Source: Vibrio sp. CAU 1672 (lineage in GTDB: Bacteria > Pseudomonadota > Gammaproteobacteria > Enterobacterales > Vibrionaceae). From it: a stretch of 64,000 nucleotides of DNA. Where the stretch lies: NCBI RefSeq assembly GCF_029223195.1, contig NZ_JARHUF010000009.1, positions 1 through 64,000 of the forward strand. Direction: 5' to 3'. This document shows positions 47,623 through 56,401 of the stretch, in pieces (within the stretch, counting starts at the first letter, position 1; each line of letters starts with the position of its first letter). Below the pieces are notes generated by a model. That model was not told where the DNA came from. It made no database searches and saw nothing but the letters and a program-made list of their open reading frames with translations. Made by a program: the position numbers and the translations under genes.

Positions 47623-48249
47623 ATGGCTGACAAAGAAAAACTTTCAGCTCTCATGGATGGAGAACTGGTCGATAAAGCTCTGATTCAAACGTTAGAGCAA
47701 GACCAAGAGAGCCTAGAAGCTTGGCAGAATTATCACTTGATTGGTGATGTGATGCGGGGTGAAGCGCCGGAGAAACCTGAGTGGAATATCGCTGAAAGCG
47801 TTGCGTTAGCGTTGGAAGATGAGCCTGCACACCGTGCCATCGATAAGTACAGTGCCAACGTCACTTCAATCACAGAGGTGCCGCGGGAGTCACAACCCGA
47901 GCCGCTAAAGGCAAAACGCCAGTTACCGGCTTGGTTATCTCAGTTTGGCCAGGTCGCGGTAGCCGCGAGTGTCTCGCTGGTGGTGATTTTTGGTGTTCAG
48001 CAATACGGCGGTGGTGATGACGTACAATCTCAGTTTGATCAGCTACCTGTGCTGGAAACTGTGCCGTTTGCCGGCAGTGCTGAGCCTGTCAGCCTGACGC
48101 GGGAATCCGTTGAGCGCTCGGTGGGTGAAGCCAATATGCAGGAGCAACGTAAGCGCGTTCATGCTATGCTACGCGATTATGAACTGCAGCTAAGAATTAA
48201 CAGTGAAGCATCGATGCAAGATGCTCCTCTGACACCGGATAGTGAATGA
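47623..48249 (+). CDS. rseA: Anti-sigma-E factor RseA
   Basis: Single-pass inner-membrane protein that sequesters RpoE and is destroyed by DegS and RseP on envelope stress. The N-terminal domain (KLSALMDGELVDKALIQTL) binds sigma; the membrane span is VAVAASVSLVVIFGVQQYG (about residue 107-125); the rest is periplasmic. 208 residues. ATG 47623 is taken over 47611. Its stop overlaps the rseB start. Confidence 0.95.
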   Translation: MADKEKLSALMDGELVDKALIQTLEQDQESLEAWQNYHLIGDVMRGEAPEKPEWNIAESVALALEDEPAHRAIDKYSANVTSITEVPRESQPEPLKAKRQLPAWLSQFGQVAVAASVSLVVIFGVQQYGGGDDVQSQFDQLPVLETVPFAGSAEPVSLTRESVERSVGEANMQEQRKRVHAMLRDYELQLRINSEASMQDAPLTPDSE

Positions 48250-49211
48250 AAAAATTCCTGATCAGCGCTTGCGCTCTGTTCAGTATGATGTCTCCTCAAG
48301 CCTTTGCTGTCGAAAAGCCGGCGGAGGCTTTGTTGCATCAAATGAGCGAGGCCAGCCAAAATTTAAGTTACGAAATCTCGTATATCCTTATTAAGACCAA
48401 CAGCATTGAACCTTTGCTGTATCGCCATGCTACGCATGATGAGGAGCAATATGCGCATTTGGTGTACCTCAGTGGTCCAGTCCGGGAAGTGATTCGCCGA
48501 GGACGCGAAATCAGCTACATTGAAACCGGAGCGGAGCCGTTTACCATTGAATCGGGCAAGATGGTTGCGCCGATCATGCCGATGCTTAACACCAATATTG
48601 ATGAACTTAACCTGTATTATGATTACGTTCAGGTCGGGCGCGCGCGCGAAGCCGGTGTAGCGACGCAAGTGTTGCGTATTGTGCCGAAAGACGGGTTACG
48701 CTATTCCTACGTGTTGTGGATCGATGAGCAAAGCAAGTTACCGTTGCGGGCCGATTTACTGGATCGTGATGGTGAAATGCTTGAGCAGTACCGCGCTATC
48801 TCTTATACCGTAAACCCCAAAATTGCTGAACTGATGAGCGGTTTGCAGAATGTGCAGTTGCCAGCGGTGTTAACCATGCCCAAAGGTGAGCTGAGCAAGA
48901 GCAACTGGCGTGTTGGTTGGATACCGGAAGGTTTTGAGCCGAACGAACTTAACCGTTACCGCATGGCTGTTACAGACCAAATGGTTGAGAGCCAGCTTTA
49001 TTCAGACGGTCTGTTTGATTTTTCTGTGTATGTAGCCAACAAAGATCAGCATTCGCTCAAAGGGCAACTGGTCCGTCAGGGGCGCAGGACGCTGCACAGT
49101 TTTGTGCGCGGGGAGTATGAAATTTCCGTTGTCGGGGATATTCCACCGGCGACAGCGCAGCGGATTGCTCAGTCGGTCACATTTAATGTAACCAAGAGTA
49201 ACGAACAATGA
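48246..49211 (+). CDS. rseB: Sigma-E regulator RseB
   Basis: Periplasmic protein that binds RseA and shields it from cleavage; it senses off-pathway lipopolysaccharide. A signal peptide (about 21 residues, ending QAFA), a MucB/RseB N-terminal domain (LVYLSGPVREVIRRG) and a C-terminal domain (WRVGWIPEGFEPNELNRYRM). 321 residues. Overlaps rseA and rseC by 4 bp each. Confidence 0.95.
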   Translation: MKKFLISACALFSMMSPQAFAVEKPAEALLHQMSEASQNLSYEISYILIKTNSIEPLLYRHATHDEEQYAHLVYLSGPVREVIRRGREISYIETGAEPFTIESGKMVAPIMPMLNTNIDELNLYYDYVQVGRAREAGVATQVLRIVPKDGLRYSYVLWIDEQSKLPLRADLLDRDGEMLEQYRAISYTVNPKIAELMSGLQNVQLPAVLTMPKGELSKSNWRVGWIPEGFEPNELNRYRMAVTDQMVESQLYSDGLFDFSVYVANKDQHSLKGQLVRQGRRTLHSFVRGEYEISVVGDIPPATAQRIAQSVTFNVTKSNEQ

Positions 49212-49678
49212 TGACCGCACTCGCCACCGTGACAGAGGTTGTCCGTCACAGTGGCAAATATCAAGTAACATTAAGCTGTGAGCAACAAACCAGTTGCAGC
49301 AGTTGTTCGTCGCAAAAAAGCTGTGGTACCGGAGTGGTGACCAAAGCGATTGGTAACAAAACGCTGCACTGGCAGCTCGACACGTGTGAGCCGGTACAAG
49401 TCGGCCAGATGGTCGAGATAGGCCTTCCTGAATCCAGCCTGATTAAATCAGCGATGGCTGTTTATCTTCTCCCTATGTTCGGCCTCATTTTCGGCGCACT
49501 GCTTGGCCACTTTGTGTTGGCTCCCGTGCTCTCGGCTGGCGAGGGGGGTATTATCCTGACTTCGGTAGTGTTTGCCGCCCTTGGTGTCGGTATTGCCAAA
49601 CGAGTTTCCCGTCCGCTTGAAGACGCATCCCGGCGTCAGGTCACCCTGATTCGGGTGCTTGGCGCCGCTATCCGTTGA
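49208..49678 (+). CDS. rseC: SoxR-reducing/sigma-E modulator RseC
   Basis: Inner-membrane protein with a Cys-rich N-terminal part (TSCSSCSSQKSCGTG) and two membrane helices (VYLLPMFGLIFGALLGHFV, then GIILTSVVFAALGVG). Related to RsxC/RnfC-linked SoxR-reducing systems; a mild positive effect on sigma-E is reported in E. coli. 156 residues. Translationally coupled to rseB. Confidence 0.94.
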   Translation: MMTALATVTEVVRHSGKYQVTLSCEQQTSCSSCSSQKSCGTGVVTKAIGNKTLHWQLDTCEPVQVGQMVEIGLPESSLIKSAMAVYLLPMFGLIFGALLGHFVLAPVLSAGEGGIILTSVVFAALGVGIAKRVSRPLEDASRRQVTLIRVLGAAIR

Positions 49679-49812
49679 GCATGAATCGTTCATCACTTTA
49701 AATAAGGTGCGTCCGTGAACGAAATTGGGTAGAATCTGCCAACTTGAATGAAATGCCATCGTTAAATGGCTTTCTTATGTCCCAGTTTAAAAGAGCTTAG
49801 TCACACCAAATC

Positions 49813-51606
49813 ATGAAGCACATTCGTAACTTTTCGATTATCGCCCACATCGACCATGGTAAGTCGACCCTATCTGACCGTTTAATCCAAGTTTGTGGTG
49901 GCTTAAGCGACCGTGAAATGGAAGCTCAGGTTCTGGACTCTATGGATCTGGAGCGTGAGCGTGGCATCACCATCAAATCTCAGAGTGTGACACTGAACTA
50001 CACCGCTAAAGATGGTGAAACTTACCAACTTAACTTTATCGATACTCCCGGACATGTTGACTTTGCGTACGAGGTATCTCGCTCTCTGGCAGCGTGTGAA
50101 GGCGCATTATTGGTTGTTGACGCCGGCCAGGGCGTAGAAGCGCAGACACTTGCCAACTGTTACACCGCGATCGAAATGGATTTGGAAGTCGTTCCAATCC
50201 TGAACAAGATTGATTTGCCAGCGGCCGATCCTGAGCGTGTTGCAGAAGAAATTGAAGAAATCGTTGGTATTGATGCAATGGAAGCAACCCGCTGTTCGGC
50301 AAAGACCGGCCTTGGGGTTGAAGACGTTCTGGAAAATATCGTTTCTGCGATTCCTGCGCCGGAAGGCGATCCTGAAGCACCGCTGCAGGCGTTGATCATC
50401 GATTCCTGGTTCGACAACTACCTTGGCGTAGTTTCTCTGGTACGGATTAAAAACGGTGTCCTGAAGAAGAACGACAAGATCAAAGTCATGAGTACCGGTC
50501 AGGTGTGGGGGGTAGACCGTCTGGGTATCTTTACACCTAAGCAAGTGGATACTGATGTTCTGAGCACTGGCGAAGTAGGTTGGGTAGTGTGTGGGATTAA
50601 AGACATCCTGGGCGCACCAGTGGGTGATACGCTGACACTGGCCAAATACGGTTGTGAACAACCGCTACCGGGCTTTAAGAAAGTAAAACCTCAGGTATAC
50701 GCGGGCCTGTTCCCGGTATCGTCTGATGATTACGAAAGTTTCCGTGACGCGCTGGGTAAACTGAGCCTGAACGATGCGTCATTGTTCTACGAGCCAGAGA
50801 ACTCGGCGGCACTGGGCTTTGGTTTCCGTTGTGGTTTCCTTGGTATGCTGCACATGGAGATCATTCAGGAGCGTCTGGAGCGTGAATACGATCTGGATCT
50901 GATCACCACTGCACCAACGGTAGTGTATGAAGTGGAGCAGACCGACGGTACCCTCCTGTATGTTGATAGCCCGGCAAAACTGCCAGCGGTTAACGATATC
51001 AACGAGATCCGCGAGCCGATTGCCCGCTGTAATATTTTGGTACCAGCTGACTACCTTGGCAACGTGATTACTCTGTGTGTTGAGAAGCGTGGTGTTCAGG
51101 TCGATATGGTGTACCACGGTAACCAGGTGGCGGTGACCTACGATATTCCAATGGCCGAAGTGGTGCTGGATTTCTTTGACCGCCTGAAATCAACCTCGCG
51201 TGGTTACGCATCTCTGGACTACAACTTCCAGCGTTTTGAAGCGTCGAACATGGTGCGTGTGGATGTATTGCTTAACGGTGATACGGTCGATGCATTGGCG
51301 ATGATTACCCATAAAGACCAGTCTCAGACCCGTGGCCGTCAGTTGGTCGAGAAAATGAAAGAGTTCATTCCTCGTCAAATGTTCGATATTGCGATTCAGG
51401 CCGCGATTGGTAACCATATTATTGCCCGTTCTACCGTGAAGCAGTTGCGCAAGAACGTAATCGCCAAGTGTTATGGTGGTGACGTCAGCCGTAAGAAAAA
51501 ACTGCTGAAGAAACAGAAAGAAGGTAAAAAGCGCATGAAGCAGATCGGTAACGTCGAGCTGCCTCAAGAAGCGTTCCTGGCCATTCTTCATGTCGGCAAA
51601 GACTAA
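49813..51606 (+). CDS. lepA: Elongation factor 4 (LepA)
   Basis: Ribosome-bound GTPase that affects initiation and late ribosome assembly. G1 [15 protein letters not shown]3 DTPGHVDF, G4 NKID; the C-terminal LepA-specific domain ends KGK-like ([20 protein letters not shown]). 597 residues. It lies 134 bp after rseC; a weak hairpin (GCCAT/ATGGC) is found in the gap. Confidence 0.98.
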   Translation: MKHIRNFSIIAHIDHGKSTLSDRLIQVCGGLSDREMEAQVLDSMDLERERGITIKSQSVTLNYTAKDGETYQLNFIDTPGHVDFAYEVSRSLAACEGALLVVDAGQGVEAQTLANCYTAIEMDLEVVPILNKIDLPAADPERVAEEIEEIVGIDAMEATRCSAKTGLGVEDVLENIVSAIPAPEGDPEAPLQALIIDSWFDNYLGVVSLVRIKNGVLKKNDKIKVMSTGQVWGVDRLGIFTPKQVDTDVLSTGEVGWVVCGIKDILGAPVGDTLTLAKYGCEQPLPGFKKVKPQVYAGLFPVSSDDYESFRDALGKLSLNDASLFYEPENSAALGFGFRCGFLGMLHMEIIQERLEREYDLDLITTAPTVVYEVEQTDGTLLYVDSPAKLPAVNDINEIREPIARCNILVPADYLGNVITLCVEKRGVQVDMVYHGNQVAVTYDIPMAEVVLDFFDRLKSTSRGYASLDYNFQRFEASNMVRVDVLLNGDTVDALAMITHKDQSQTRGRQLVEKMKEFIPRQMFDIAIQAAIGNHIIARSTVKQLRKNVIAKCYGGDVSRKKKLLKKQKEGKKRMKQIGNVELPQEAFLAILHVGKD

Positions 51607-51766
51607 AGAGCAACTGGTTCTGGCCTAAGGTCAAACATCGCTGAAATACCATTCGCAGAGGTTGTGCACCGGTGCCAGCCTCTGGCAGAAGTTGAACTCG
51701 GTGATGGTTACGGTGTCATAACCAGAGCATCGGGTTGTATGTAGGTACAAACAAGAATGATTATTT

Positions 51767-51805
51767 AAGTGAAAGGGTTGCTACCCTTTCACTTTCGTAT
51801 TTTTA
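51767..51805 (+). terminator. Strong hairpin between lepA and lepB
   Basis: A 12-bp perfect stem AAGTGAAAGGGT/ACCCTTTCACTT with loop TGCT (51767..51794), then TCGTATTTTT. It lies 25 bp before lepB. The T tract is interrupted, so it may be a partial terminator or a leader structure. Confidence 0.6.
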
Positions 51806-51819
51806 GATAAGGGAATTTG

Positions 51820-52719
51820 ATGGCGAATACATTCTCACTGATCCTGGTCCTTGTGACGTTAGTTACTGGGATTGTCTGGCTGCTGGAAAAGCTGGTGTTT
51901 GCAAAGCAGCGCCGTGCCAAAGTGGCAGAGGTTCAAGCTCAAACGGTTAACGGCCTGGATTCAGCAACGTTACAGCAGGTGGAGCGTCAGCCTTGGTGGG
52001 TTGAGAACAGTGTCTCCATCTTTCCCGTGATTGCCTTTGTACTGGTGTTGCGATCTTTTATTTATGAGCCGTTCCAGATTCCATCGGGCTCGATGATGCC
52101 GACGCTGTTGGTCGGCGATTTTATCCTGGTGGAAAAATACGCCTATGGATTGAAAGATCCGGTATGGCGTAAACAACTGGTCGAGACCGGTCAGCCGGAG
52201 CGCGGCGATATTGTGGTATTTAAATACCCGCCACAACCAAGTGTTGACTACATTAAGCGTGTCGTAGGCCTGCCGGGAGACACGGTACGTTACTCTGGCC
52301 GTAAAGAACTGTGTGTCAAAGCCCGGGGTGAGTCGGTTTGTAAGCCCGTCAAACTGAGCAACGTACAAGAGAGCCAGTTTATTCAAAACGGGATTCCTCT
52401 TATCCAGATGGAGGAAAAACTGGGCGAGGTGGAACACCACGTCCTGGTTAACCCGCTAACTCGTGATCGTGTGCAAAATTATCAGCCACGCCCGGGAGTG
52501 AACGAGTGGGTTGTGCCGAAAGGCCAGTACTTTGTGATGGGGGATAACCGTGACAACAGTGCTGACAGCCGTTACTGGGGATTTGTCCCTGAAGCCAACT
52601 TAGTAGGTAAAGCTGTTGCGATTTGGATCAGCTTTGAGTTTGAGCGTAACGCAGATAGCGTTCTGCCATCATGGATCCCAACTGGTGTGCGTTTTAACCG
52701 CATCGGTGGCATTCACTAA
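51820..52719 (+). CDS. lepB: Signal peptidase I
   Basis: Inner-membrane serine protease that removes signal peptides. Two N-terminal membrane helices ([18 protein letters not shown] and [12 protein letters not shown]); catalytic Ser in [14 protein letters not shown], catalytic Lys in [11 protein letters not shown], and box [15 protein letters not shown]. 299 residues. ATG 51820 follows AAGGGAATTTG. Leads lepB-rnc-era. Confidence 0.97.
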   Translation: MANTFSLILVLVTLVTGIVWLLEKLVFAKQRRAKVAEVQAQTVNGLDSATLQQVERQPWWVENSVSIFPVIAFVLVLRSFIYEPFQIPSGSMMPTLLVGDFILVEKYAYGLKDPVWRKQLVETGQPERGDIVVFKYPPQPSVDYIKRVVGLPGDTVRYSGRKELCVKARGESVCKPVKLSNVQESQFIQNGIPLIQMEEKLGEVEHHVLVNPLTRDRVQNYQPRPGVNEWVVPKGQYFVMGDNRDNSADSRYWGFVPEANLVGKAVAIWISFEFERNADSVLPSWIPTGVRFNRIGGIH

Positions 52720-52739
52720 CCAATTTGTATCGAGAGAGT

Positions 52740-53417
52740 ATGACTTCTCCAATTGAGAAACTAGAGCGAATGCTCGGCTACCAGTTTCAGGATGCCGGGC
52801 TGATCAATTTGGCGCTGACACACCGCAGCGCCCATGGTAAACACAATGAACGTCTTGAATTTCTGGGCGATTCAATTTTAAGTTTTGTTATCGCAGATGA
52901 TTTGTATCACCGCTTTCCCAAGGTGAATGAAGGGGATATGAGTCGTATGCGCGCCACATTAGTGCGTGGTCATACGTTGGCGGAGCTGGGCCGAGAGTTC
53001 GGGCTAGGAGATTACTTAAAATTAGGTCCAGGTGAATTGAAAAGTGGAGGTTTCCGTCGTGACTCCATTTTAGCTGATGCGGTTGAAGCCATCATCGGTG
53101 CGATTTACCTTGATAGTGATCTGGAACAAGTGCGCGTTATTGTTCTGAGCTGGTACCAGTCACGCTTGGAGGCAATCAAGCCTGGCGTATCGCAAAAAGA
53201 TCCCAAGACCCGCCTGCAAGAATTTTTGCAGGGCAGAAGAAAACCGTTGCCAGTGTATACAGTGACTAATATTAAAGGTGAAGCACACAACCAGGAGTTT
53301 ACGGTTGAGTGTGAAGTGGCAGGTATGGATAAACCTGTTGTCGGTAAAGGCACCAGCCGTCGCAAGGCAGAACAGGCGGCCGCGGAAACAGCACTTGGGC
53401 AATTAACAAATGGTTGA
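52740..53417 (+). CDS. rnc: Ribonuclease III
   Basis: Double-strand-specific RNase that processes rRNA and many mRNAs. Catalytic signature [17 protein letters not shown], a second acidic site in [16 protein letters not shown], and a C-terminal dsRNA-binding domain ([17 protein letters not shown]). 225 residues. It follows lepB by 20 bp and overlaps era by 8 bp. Confidence 0.97.
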   Translation: MTSPIEKLERMLGYQFQDAGLINLALTHRSAHGKHNERLEFLGDSILSFVIADDLYHRFPKVNEGDMSRMRATLVRGHTLAELGREFGLGDYLKLGPGELKSGGFRRDSILADAVEAIIGAIYLDSDLEQVRVIVLSWYQSRLEAIKPGVSQKDPKTRLQEFLQGRRKPLPVYTVTNIKGEAHNQEFTVECEVAGMDKPVVGKGTSRRKAEQAAAETALGQLTNG

Positions 53418-54375
53418 TAACGAATTCGATATTGATGCATTTTTCGCATCCCCCCATGGTGAAGTGAGTTCACCAGAAAACCAACACTGTGGCTTTATTG
53501 CCATTGTTGGTCGCCCGAATGTGGGCAAATCGACACTGCTGAATAAGTTGTTGGGGCAGAAGATCTCCATCACTTCTCGTAAGCCACAAACTACGCGCCA
53601 CCGTATTATGGGCGTAGACACCGACGGGGATTATCAGGCGATTTACGTTGATACGCCGGGACTGCATATTGAAGAAAAGCGCGCGATTAACCGTTTGATG
53701 AACCGCGCGGCGAACTCGTCACTGAGCGATGTCAATCTGGTGTTCTTTCTGGTTGACGGAACGCACTGGACTGACGACGACGAAATGGTGCTGACTAAAC
53801 TGCAGAAGTCGAACTTCCCGGTGGTACTGTGTGTCAACAAAGTCGACAACGTACAAGATCGTAACGACGTGATGCTGCACATGATGGACATGTCGAAAAA
53901 GATGGACTTTGTCGATGTTGTGCCTATCTCGGCAAAACACGGTAAGAACATTGAAGTACTGCGTAAGCACGTGCGTGATCACTTACCTAAAGCGACGCAC
54001 CACTTCCCGGAAGAGTACGTTACGGACCGTTCACAGCGTTTTATGGCGTCGGAAATCGTCCGTGAAAAACTGATGCGTTTTACCGGTGATGAACTGCCAT
54101 ATTCGGTCACGGTGGAGATTGAACGTTTTGATTACAACCCGGAAACGGACGGCTTCCACATTAATGCCCTGATCCTGGTTGAGCGTAACGGCCAGAAAAA
54201 AATGGTGATCGGTAAAGGTGGTGAGAAGATCAAGACCATCGGCCGTGAAGCCCGCCTGGATATGGAAGAGTTGTTTGGCCGCAAGGTCTACCTGGAGACC
54301 TGGGTGAAAGTGAAATCAGGTTGGGCAGATGACGAACGTGCACTGCGCTCACTGGGTTACATTGACGATCTGTAA
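53410..54375 (+). CDS. era: GTPase Era
   Basis: GTPase that binds the 3' end of 16S rRNA and checks 30S assembly. G1 [17 protein letters not shown]3 DTPGLH, G4 NKVD; the C-terminal KH domain has [18 protein letters not shown]. 321 residues, about 20 longer at the N-terminus than E. coli because of an acidic leader. Overlaps rnc. A terminator follows before recO. Confidence 0.97.
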   Translation: MVDNEFDIDAFFASPHGEVSSPENQHCGFIAIVGRPNVGKSTLLNKLLGQKISITSRKPQTTRHRIMGVDTDGDYQAIYVDTPGLHIEEKRAINRLMNRAANSSLSDVNLVFFLVDGTHWTDDDEMVLTKLQKSNFPVVLCVNKVDNVQDRNDVMLHMMDMSKKMDFVDVVPISAKHGKNIEVLRKHVRDHLPKATHHFPEEYVTDRSQRFMASEIVREKLMRFTGDELPYSVTVEIERFDYNPETDGFHINALILVERNGQKKMVIGKGGEKIKTIGREARLDMEELFGRKVYLETWVKVKSGWADDERALRSLGYIDDL

Positions 54376-54414
54376 TTTTGGCCGCGAAGTCACTTCGCTC
54401 CAGCATTGACACAT

Positions 54415-54445
54415 ATAAGGAGCCGTTTGGCTCCTTATTTTTTTA
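54415..54445 (+). terminator. Terminator between era and recO
   Basis: ATAAGGAGC/GCTCCTTAT followed by T7, 40 bp after era. It splits the classic era-recO-pdxJ-acpS run. Confidence 0.85.
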
Positions 54446-54474
54446 TTTTATGTTCCTTAGGCACACTGATTGAA

Positions 54475-55212
54475 ATGAGCAATCTGTCTTCAGAAGGTTT
54501 ACAACGCTGCTTTGTCCTGCATCGCCGGCCGTACAGTGAGTCGAGCTTGATCCTTGATGTGTTCAGCGAGGAATATGGCCGTATCACGTTGATGGCAAAG
54601 GGGGCTCGCAGCAAGCGTTCGAGCCTGAAAGGTGCACTGCAGCCGTTTACGCCGCTGCTCCTAAAGTGGTCTGGCAATGCGGCCATGAAAACCTTGCGCC
54701 AGGCTGAGCCGATCAGCCTCGGTTTGCCACTGACAGGAATCAATCTCTATTCGGCGATGTACGTAAACGAGCTCGTCGCCCGGGTACTTGCGGCTGAAGT
54801 GGCGATGCCGGCCTTGTTTCATGACTACTTGCAGGCTTTGACAGAGCTTGCCCAGTGTGACAACCCGGAGCCGGCCCTGCGCCGGTTTGAACTGGCATTG
54901 TTGGCAGCGTTGGGTTACGGGGTGGATTTTCTCCATTGCGCGGGAACCGGGGAGCCGGTGGAGCCTGGGATGACTTACCGTTATCGAGAGCAAAAAGGTT
55001 TTATTGCCTCCGTGCGGCGAGACAACCTGACCTTTTTCGGTGACGAACTGATTGCCATCAGTGAGCGGCGCTTTGTCACTAAAGCACAGTTAAAAGCGGC
55101 AAAACGCTTTACACGTATAGCCTTAAAGCCGTATCTTGGCGGTAAACCTTTAAAAAGTCGTGAATTATTCATTCAGACACAGATTCCCAGAGCACGGAGT
55201 AATGAAAAATGA
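54475..55212 (+). CDS. recO: DNA repair protein RecO
   Basis: RecFOR-pathway protein that loads RecA and anneals DNA. N-terminal OB fold ([19 protein letters not shown], then [18 protein letters not shown]) and C-terminal helical domain ([20 protein letters not shown]). 245 residues. ATG 54475 is chosen by homology; the site upstream is weak. Its stop overlaps the pdxJ start (ATGA). Confidence 0.94.
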   Translation: MSNLSSEGLQRCFVLHRRPYSESSLILDVFSEEYGRITLMAKGARSKRSSLKGALQPFTPLLLKWSGNAAMKTLRQAEPISLGLPLTGINLYSAMYVNELVARVLAAEVAMPALFHDYLQALTELAQCDNPEPALRRFELALLAALGYGVDFLHCAGTGEPVEPGMTYRYREQKGFIASVRRDNLTFFGDELIAISERRFVTKAQLKAAKRFTRIALKPYLGGKPLKSRELFIQTQIPRARSNEK

Positions 55213-55946
55213 GCTCAATCTACTTAGGCGTTAATATTGATCATATCGCGACTCTGCGAAACGCACGTGGAACCAAATACCCGGATCCGGTCCATGCGGC
55301 TGAAGTGGCCGAGCGTGCAGGCGCAGATGGTATTACGATTCACCTGCGTGAAGATCGCCGCCATATTGTCGATCGTGATGTGCGTATTTTGCGTGAAACC
55401 ATCCAGACTCGCATGAACCTTGAAATGGCGGTCACTGATGAAATGGTAGACATTGCACTCAAGACTCAGCCTGAGTATGTGTGTCTGGTTCCGGAGAAGC
55501 GCGAAGAGCTTACTACCGAAGGTGGCCTGGACGTAGTCGGTCAACTGGACAAGATCAAAGCGGCGACAGAAACACTCACTCAAGCCGGGATCAAAGTGTC
55601 GCTGTTTATTGATGCCGACCGTCAGCAGATCGATGCAGCCAAAGCGTGTGGAGCACCATTTATTGAATTACATACCGGTCATTACGCGGATGCCACCAGT
55701 GAAGCTGAACAACAGTCTGAACTTAAAAAGATTGCCGCGGGTGCCAGCTATGCGCATGATCTTGGTATCACGGTTAATGCCGGACACGGCCTGACTTACC
55801 ATAATGTGGCTCCGATTGCGGCGCTGCCGGAAATCTATGAGCTGAACATTGGCCATTCGATCATTGGCCGCGCGGTGTTTGACGGGCTGGAAAAAGCCGT
55901 GGCGGACATGAAAGCCGTCATGACAGCGGCGCGCAATAACGCATAA
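55209..55946 (+). CDS. pdxJ: Pyridoxine 5'-phosphate synthase
   Basis: Condenses deoxyxylulose 5-phosphate with aminoacetone phosphate to give PNP. TIM barrel with [20 protein letters not shown] at the start and HAGHGL-type [12 protein letters not shown] near the end. 245 residues. Coupled to recO. With epd it belongs to the PLP route. Confidence 0.97.
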   Translation: MSSIYLGVNIDHIATLRNARGTKYPDPVHAAEVAERAGADGITIHLREDRRHIVDRDVRILRETIQTRMNLEMAVTDEMVDIALKTQPEYVCLVPEKREELTTEGGLDVVGQLDKIKAATETLTQAGIKVSLFIDADRQQIDAAKACGAPFIELHTGHYADATSEAEQQSELKKIAAGASYAHDLGITVNAGHGLTYHNVAPIAALPEIYELNIGHSIIGRAVFDGLEKAVADMKAVMTAARNNA

Positions 55947-55959
55947 ACAGGCGTACTGA

Positions 55960-56340
55960 ATGGCAATTGTAGGTCTCGGAACGGACATCGCTGAAATTGA
56001 GCGGATTGAAAAGGCGTTGAGCCGCACTGGTGAAGCCTTTGCCCGGCGTATACTGTCGGATGATGAGATGCTGGTGTTTAGCGGGTTAACCCAACAGGCA
56101 CGTTACTTGGCCAAGCGGTTTGCGGTAAAAGAAGCTGCGGCGAAAGCCCTTGGCACCGGCATTGCTAAAGGAGTGACATTCCATGATTTTAGCGTGGCGA
56201 ACGATGCCAACGGCAAGCCATTGCTGAGCCTGTCTGGTAAAGCGCGGCAGCTTGCGCAGGCAAGCGGTGTACTACATACCCATGTGACGATTTCGGACGA
56301 GCGCCATTATGCGGTGGCGACGGTGATATTCGAGTCATAA
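55960..56340 (+). CDS. acpS: Holo-[acyl-carrier-protein] synthase
   Basis: Attaches 4'-phosphopantetheine to acyl carrier protein. Mg-binding [16 protein letters not shown] and [15 protein letters not shown]. 126 residues. 13 bp after pdxJ; last gene of the run. Confidence 0.97.
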   Translation: MAIVGLGTDIAEIERIEKALSRTGEAFARRILSDDEMLVFSGLTQQARYLAKRFAVKEAAAKALGTGIAKGVTFHDFSVANDANGKPLLSLSGKARQLAQASGVLHTHVTISDERHYAVATVIFES

Positions 56341-56351
56341 TCCTGACCAAG

Positions 56352-56384
56352 CAAAAAGCCAGAGCAGATGCTCTGGCTTTTTTA
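56352..56384. terminator. Bidirectional terminator acpS/barA
   Basis: AAAAAGCCAGAGC/GCTCTGGCTTTTT between convergent genes. Confidence 0.9.
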
Positions 56385-56401
56385 GTTGGGGTGCCACACG
56401 G

